A model generated the notes under the pieces. It did no database searches, was not told the origin of the DNA, and saw nothing but the letters and a program-made list of their open reading frames with translations. Of a DNA stretch of 64,000 nucleotides, positions 60,290 to 64,000 are shown piece by piece. Location: the NCBI RefSeq assembly GCF_003202405.1, contig NZ_QJHL01000004.1:186001-250000 (forward strand), in the 5' to 3' direction. Source of the stretch: Flavobacterium hydrophilum. GTDB lineage: Bacteria; Bacteroidota; Bacteroidia; Flavobacteriales; Flavobacteriaceae. Within the stretch, counting starts at the first letter, position 1. Every line of letters begins with the position of its first letter. The position numbers and the translations under genes were made by a program.

Positions 60290-61423
60290 ATGGGTACCCT
60301 TTTGATGATAGCCAATGTAGATTGGTTTGTTATTTCACACAGATTATGCATAGCACAAGAAGCCTCTCGGTTAGGATGGAAAGTTTTTGTTGCAGCCGAA
60401 GATACTGGAAGAAGAAAAGAAATAGAGGTAGATGGAATAGTGTTTATTGATTTTAAATTTTCTCGTTCAGGGATTAATCCAATTAGTGAATTAAAAACAT
60501 TATTAGGTTTTAGAAAATTATACAAACAAATTGCACCTGATGTTGTCCATCATATTACTTTAAAGCCTGTTATTTATGGCTCTGTAATGGCTAAATTGTT
60601 GAAGATAAATGGAGTTGTTAATGCTATTAGCGGATTAGGGTATAATTTTACGGGTGATAGAAAAAGTTTAGTGCAAAAGACAATGCTGAAATTAATGAAG
60701 TTTGGGTTTAAAAGAAAAAAACTCACAGTAATTTTTCAGAATTTGGAAGATCAATCTGAGCTCGAAAAATTAGGAGTTATTAATCAGTTAAATTCTATAG
60801 TAAGAATTAAGGGCTCGGGTGTAGATTTAATTAATTTTAAACAATTTGATTTGCCATCTTTTGAAAGAATAAAAATTTTGCTTCCTATTCGAATGTTATG
60901 GGATAAAGGCGTTAAAGAATTAAAAGAGGCATCGGATATATTAAAAGAAAAATATAATGGGAAAATTCAATTTATTTTGGCAGGTTTGGCCGACGAAGAT
61001 AATAACGCTGGAGTTTCAGCTTCATATTTGAATAATTGGCAAGATGGGAATTATGTAATTTGGATTGGATATCAGAAAAATATGATTGAAGTTTATAAAG
61101 ACTCTCACGTAGTTGTTTTGCCATCGTATAGAGAAGGAATGCCAAAAACTTTAATCGAAGCATGTGCTATTGGAAGAGCAATTGTGACGACAGATGCAAT
61201 TGGATGTAAAGAATGTGTAGATGAGGGAATTAACGGTTTTAAAGTCCCAGTTTATTCAATAAATGAATTGGCTATAGCATTAGAAAAATTAGTTTCTAAC
61301 GTAGACTTAATCAAGGAGATGGGGCAAAATTCGAGACTAAAAGCAGAAAAAGAATTTGATGTAAATAATGTTATATCCATGCACTTAAATATTTATAAAG
61401 ATTTGTATGTAAATAGAGTATGA
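60290..61423 (+). CDS. GT4-family glycosyltransferase, PglA-like
   Basis: This 377-residue GT-B enzyme shows LLMIANVDWFVISHRLCIAQ, the typical start of the PglA/WbpX-like group that adds the second sugar to an undecaprenyl-PP-linked amino sugar. KPVIYGSVMAKLLKINGVVN, AISGLGYNFTG and the donor motif LPSYREGMPKTLIEACAIGR follow. The final four bases overlap the start of the next gene (ATGA). It begins a run of overlapping genes through the right edge, consistent with one operon for initiating and extending the repeat unit. The 134 nt before it hold no clear signal. Confidence 0.88.
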   Translation: MGTLLMIANVDWFVISHRLCIAQEASRLGWKVFVAAEDTGRRKEIEVDGIVFIDFKFSRSGINPISELKTLLGFRKLYKQIAPDVVHHITLKPVIYGSVMAKLLKINGVVNAISGLGYNFTGDRKSLVQKTMLKLMKFGFKRKKLTVIFQNLEDQSELEKLGVINQLNSIVRIKGSGVDLINFKQFDLPSFERIKILLPIRMLWDKGVKELKEASDILKEKYNGKIQFILAGLADEDNNAGVSASYLNNWQDGNYVIWIGYQKNMIEVYKDSHVVVLPSYREGMPKTLIEACAIGRAIVTTDAIGCKECVDEGINGFKVPVYSINELAIALEKLVSNVDLIKEMGQNSRLKAEKEFDVNNVISMHLNIYKDLYVNRV

Positions 61424-62319
61424 ATATAATAATAACTGGTATTTCTGGTTTTGTTGGACAAAATCTTTCTAATTATTTAAGAAAAAAATCTTTCTTAATA
61501 GACTCTTTATCCTTGCGTAATCAATTTTTGAATTTTAATTCTAATGCTGATGCAATTGTTCATTTGGCAGGTAAAGCTCATGATACAAAAGGTATAAATG
61601 ATGCTTCTGAATATTTTGCAATTAATACAGAATTAACTAAAAAATTGTTTGACGCTTTTTTAAAAAGCAATGTTAAAGACTTTATTTATTTTAGCAGTGT
61701 AAAAGCTGTAGCTGATAATGTTTCAGATATTTTGGATGAAGATATTGAGCCAAAGCCTAAAACACCTTACGGCCAATCGAAATTAAGTTCGGAAGAATAT
61801 CTTTTATCAAAGGAAATTCCAGATGATAAACGAGTTATTATTATAAGACCATGTATGATACACGGTCCTGGTAATAAAGGAAATCTTAACCTGCTTTATA
61901 ATGTGATAAAAAATAGAATTCCTTATCCTTTAGCCGCTTTTCATAATGAAAGATCTTTTTTAGGTATAGATAACCTTAATTTTTTGATTGAAAAAATTCT
62001 TCTTTCTAAAAAAATTACTTCCGGGATTTATAATTTTGCTGATGACGAAGTTTTATCAACAAATGAACTAATTGAAATTATATCTTCAGTTTTAAATAAG
62101 AAAAAAGTTTCAATAGCATTTCATAAAGAAATAATAAATACTGTTGCCAAAGTGGGTGATTTAATAAATTTACCAATGAATTCAGAAAATGTTCAAAAAT
62201 TAACTGAAAATTATAGGGTTTCAAATAAAAAAATAAAATTAGCTTTAGAAATTGACAAGTTACCCAATACCGCCCAAAAAGGATTAGAAAAAACAATAAA
62301 AAGCTTCAAAAAGAAATAA
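61420..62319 (+). CDS. NAD-dependent epimerase/dehydratase, 4-keto-sugar reductase-like
   Basis: This 299-residue SDR shows ITGISGFVGQNLSNYL (NAD site), AIVHLAGKAHDTKG, FIYFSSVKAVADN and YGQSKLSSEEYLL (YxxxK). Proteins of this size and sequence placed directly before a WbpL/WecA-like transferase are UDP-4-keto-6-deoxy-HexNAc reductases (WbpV or similar, making QuiNAc or FucNAc). The assignment to that step is inferred from context. It overlaps both neighbours by a few bases. Confidence 0.75.
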   Translation: MNIIITGISGFVGQNLSNYLRKKSFLIDSLSLRNQFLNFNSNADAIVHLAGKAHDTKGINDASEYFAINTELTKKLFDAFLKSNVKDFIYFSSVKAVADNVSDILDEDIEPKPKTPYGQSKLSSEEYLLSKEIPDDKRVIIIRPCMIHGPGNKGNLNLLYNVIKNRIPYPLAAFHNERSFLGIDNLNFLIEKILLSKKITSGIYNFADDEVLSTNELIEIISSVLNKKKVSIAFHKEIINTVAKVGDLINLPMNSENVQKLTENYRVSNKKIKLALEIDKLPNTAQKGLEKTIKSFKKK

Positions 62320-63290
62320 TGGCACATACAATATTGAGTTTTATCTTAATGATTTTAATGCTACTCTATTTTAAAATCGCAAACCACTTTAATATTATTG
62401 ACAAACCCAACGGAAGAAGTTCACATACTGAAGTTACTTTACGAGGCGGCGGTATTATTTTTTGGTTCTCTGCATTGATTTATTTTGTACAGCATATACA
62501 AAACAACTATTTTTTCTTTACCGGGATTACATTGGTAAGTTTAGTAAGTTTTTGGGATGATATACAGAGTTTATCTAATAAAATAAGGATTTCAATTCAT
62601 TTTCTGGCAATTTCTTTAGTGTTTTATGATTTAGGGGTTTTTCATGAAATCTCTATTTTTGTGATTCTGGTGATTTATATTGCGGCCATTGGTTTTTTAA
62701 ATATATATAATTTCATGGACGGTATAAACGGTATTACCGGTTTGTATACTCTGGTTATTATGGGATCATTGTTATATGTAAATAAAAATCTTCAGTTATT
62801 TACTGACAGTGATTTTATAAAATATGCGATGATTGCCAGTTTGGTTTTTCTTTTCTTTAATTATAGAAAAAAGGCGAAATGCTTTGCCGGTGATGTAGGC
62901 AGCATAGCAATTGCTTTTTGGATCATTTATTTTATTTTGAAACTTATTTTAGTAACAAATTCGGTAATCTGGATTTTGTTTTTTGCAGTTTATGGAACAG
63001 ATGGGGTTTGTACTATTTTGCATCGTTTGTACCTGAAACAAAATATTTTTGAAGCTCACCGTTTACACTTATATCAGGTTTTAACTAACGAATATAAAAT
63101 TCAGCACAGATTAGTAGCTTTATATTATGCCTTGGTACAAATAATAGTGTCCGGCGTAGTCATATCTTTATATCAAAAAGTTCATGAGGGACTAATATTT
63201 ACAATAGTTATAAGTCCTTTGTTTTGTATCTATATTTCGAAATTTTATTTGTTGAAAAAAAGCCATTTAAAGTTAAATCATGGATCCTAA
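62319..63290 (+). CDS. Undecaprenyl-phosphate sugar-1-phosphate transferase (WecA/WbpL-like)
   Basis: This 323-residue polytopic PNPT (MraY/WecA) superfamily enzyme has about ten helices. It shows FNIIDKPNGRSSHTEVTLRG at the first cytoplasmic loop, WDDIQSLSNKIR with the Asp pair, YNFMDGINGITGLYTLV, FAGDVGSIAIAF and the third-loop FEAHRLHLYQ, which corresponds to the catalytic His-rich motif. It should start repeat-unit synthesis by moving a HexNAc-1-P type sugar onto undecaprenyl phosphate. The start overlaps the previous stop by one base, and the end overlaps the next gene by 11 nt. Confidence 0.9.
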   Translation: MAHTILSFILMILMLLYFKIANHFNIIDKPNGRSSHTEVTLRGGGIIFWFSALIYFVQHIQNNYFFFTGITLVSLVSFWDDIQSLSNKIRISIHFLAISLVFYDLGVFHEISIFVILVIYIAAIGFLNIYNFMDGINGITGLYTLVIMGSLLYVNKNLQLFTDSDFIKYAMIASLVFLFFNYRKKAKCFAGDVGSIAIAFWIIYFILKLILVTNSVIWILFFAVYGTDGVCTILHRLYLKQNIFEAHRLHLYQVLTNEYKIQHRLVALYYALVQIIVSGVVISLYQKVHEGLIFTIVISPLFCIYISKFYLLKKSHLKLNHGS

Positions 63291-63705
63291 AATAATTCAG
63301 GGAGATAATTTCTCAGATCATCGCGGAACAATTTCGTTTGTAAACGATTTTAGTTTTAAAGACATAGAAAGATTTTACATCATTAGTAATTCTGATGAAA
63401 ATCCAATTCGTGCCTGGCAGGGACATAAATTAGATGCTAAAAATTTCTATTGCATAAACGGATCTTTTAAAATTCATTTTGTAAAAATTGATAATTGGGA
63501 AGACCCTTCTAAAGATTTACATATAGAAACTATAATCTTAAGTGCTTTAGAAAGCAAAATAGTACATATTCCAGCTGGTTATGCAAATGCAATAGAATCA
63601 CTGCAAACAGGTTCTAAGTTGATAACATTTTCGACCTTGGCATTAGCAAATACTAATGAGGAGTATGTTCGTTTTAGTTCAGATTATTGGAAAATTAATG
63701 AGTAA
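63280..63705 (+). CDS. Cupin-type sugar ketoisomerase/epimerase (WxcM/FdtA-like)
   Basis: This 141-residue single cupin domain shows DHRGTISFVNDFSFKDIERF, RAWQGHKLDAKNFYCINGSF and VHIPAGYANAIESLQTGSK, matching the WxcM-like and FdtA-like sugar 3,4-ketoisomerase or epimerase group acting on nucleotide-linked 4-keto-6-deoxyhexoses. It is followed with an 8-nt overlap by a DegT-type aminotransferase, the usual partner in making 3-amino or 4-amino deoxysugars. The exact reaction is inferred. Confidence 0.8.
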   Translation: MDPKIIQGDNFSDHRGTISFVNDFSFKDIERFYIISNSDENPIRAWQGHKLDAKNFYCINGSFKIHFVKIDNWEDPSKDLHIETIILSALESKIVHIPAGYANAIESLQTGSKLITFSTLALANTNEEYVRFSSDYWKINE

Positions 63706-64000
63706 TAAAAGAATTTTTTTATCCTTGCCGAAAAAAAGTGGTTTTGAAGATAAATACATTCAGAAAGCGCTTGATGATGACTGGATAACGACCGGTGGTC
63801 CAAATGTTAATGATTTTGAGGGAATTCTCGAAAAATATCTCGGAAATGAATCATATGTCGCTGCTTTAAATTCAGGAACGTCAGCGGTTCATCTGGCATT
63901 GGTTTTATTAGGAGTAAAATCAGGTGATGAGGTTATTTGTCAAAGTCTTACGTTTTCGGCATCAGCTAACCCTATTTTATATCAGGGAGCTATCCCGGTT
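63698..64000 (+). CDS. DegT/DnrJ/EryC1-family aminotransferase (partial, 5' part)
   Basis: The first 101 codons of a PLP-dependent sugar aminotransferase run off the right edge. They show IFLSLPKKSGFEDKYIQKAL, DDDWITTGGPNVNDFEGIL and AALNSGTSAVHLALVLLGVK, then GDEVICQSLTFSASANPILY, all diagnostic of the family. The similarity to PglE-like enzymes that aminate UDP-4-keto-6-deoxy-GlcNAc at C4 is strong in this part. The PLP-binding Lys lies beyond the window. The start overlaps the cupin gene by 8 nt. Confidence 0.9.
   Translation, partial: MSNKRIFLSLPKKSGFEDKYIQKALDDDWITTGGPNVNDFEGILEKYLGNESYVAALNSGTSAVHLALVLLGVKSGDEVICQSLTFSASANPILYQGAIPV

Noticed and set aside
1..64000. CRISPR arrays, transposases, integrases, tRNA genes
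   Set aside because: No regularly spaced repeats, transposase-like proteins or tRNA cloverleaf patterns were seen when reading the gaps and proteins.

Overview
The window looks like chromosome of a Flavobacterium or a close relative in the Flavobacteriaceae. The DNA is AT-rich. The promoters fit the Bacteroidetes pattern (TTTG or TTG, about 20 nt, TAnnTTTG), and most genes lack a clear Shine-Dalgarno sequence. There is a SusC/SusD outer-membrane uptake pair. The ribosomal operon has no tuf between fusA and rpsJ. No tRNA, rRNA, insertion sequence, prophage or CRISPR array was seen.

Layout. (1) 1-955: the tail of an unidentified gene, a shared terminator and rlmB. (2) 1045-8816, minus strand: an Omp85-like outer-membrane protein, then SusC, SusD and two lipoproteins whose order and types recall the Bacteroides BT2264-BT2261 system. 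(3) 8984-26510, plus strand: rpsL-rpsG-fusA-rpsJ, a terminator and new promoter, then the S10-spc-alpha supercluster from rplC to rplQ, including secY, infA, a short rpmJ and rpoA. (4) 26763-34641: carA, eno, gltA, two tandem amidinotransferase-fold hydrolases (the second CtlX-like), a convergent MarC-family membrane protein, a CoA-binding protein and recR. (5) 34713-64000: a large capsule/exopolysaccharide locus that runs off the right edge.

The polysaccharide locus holds two export sets. One is a short OPX lipoprotein with a BY-kinase/Wzc fusion. The other is a long OPX protein with several SLBB domains plus a kinase-less Wzz. Precursor genes supply UDP-GlcA (ugd), probable UDP-HexNAcA (two copies each of a WbpP/TviC-like epimerase and a TviB/WbpO-like dehydrogenase), GDP-mannose (manC) and dTDP-4-keto-6-deoxyglucose (rfbB). 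Assembly genes include a Wzx flippase, an EpsG-type polymerase, four glycosyltransferase-like proteins, two AsnB-type amidotransferases, a 4-keto-sugar reductase-like SDR, a WecA/WbpL-like initiating transferase, a sugar ketoisomerase-like cupin and the start of a DegT-family aminotransferase. Together these suggest a Wzy-dependent glycan containing (possibly amidated) uronic acids and an amino-deoxy sugar; the glycan structure is inference.

The most interesting observations are RNA-level. The longer gaps in the ribosomal supercluster (before rplC, rpsH, rpsD and rplQ) each contain a foldable hairpin, and those before rpsD and rplQ are composed of nested helices. In the polysaccharide locus, a NusG/UpxY-like antiterminator gene is followed directly by a very strong intrinsic terminator, a new promoter and a second structured leader.
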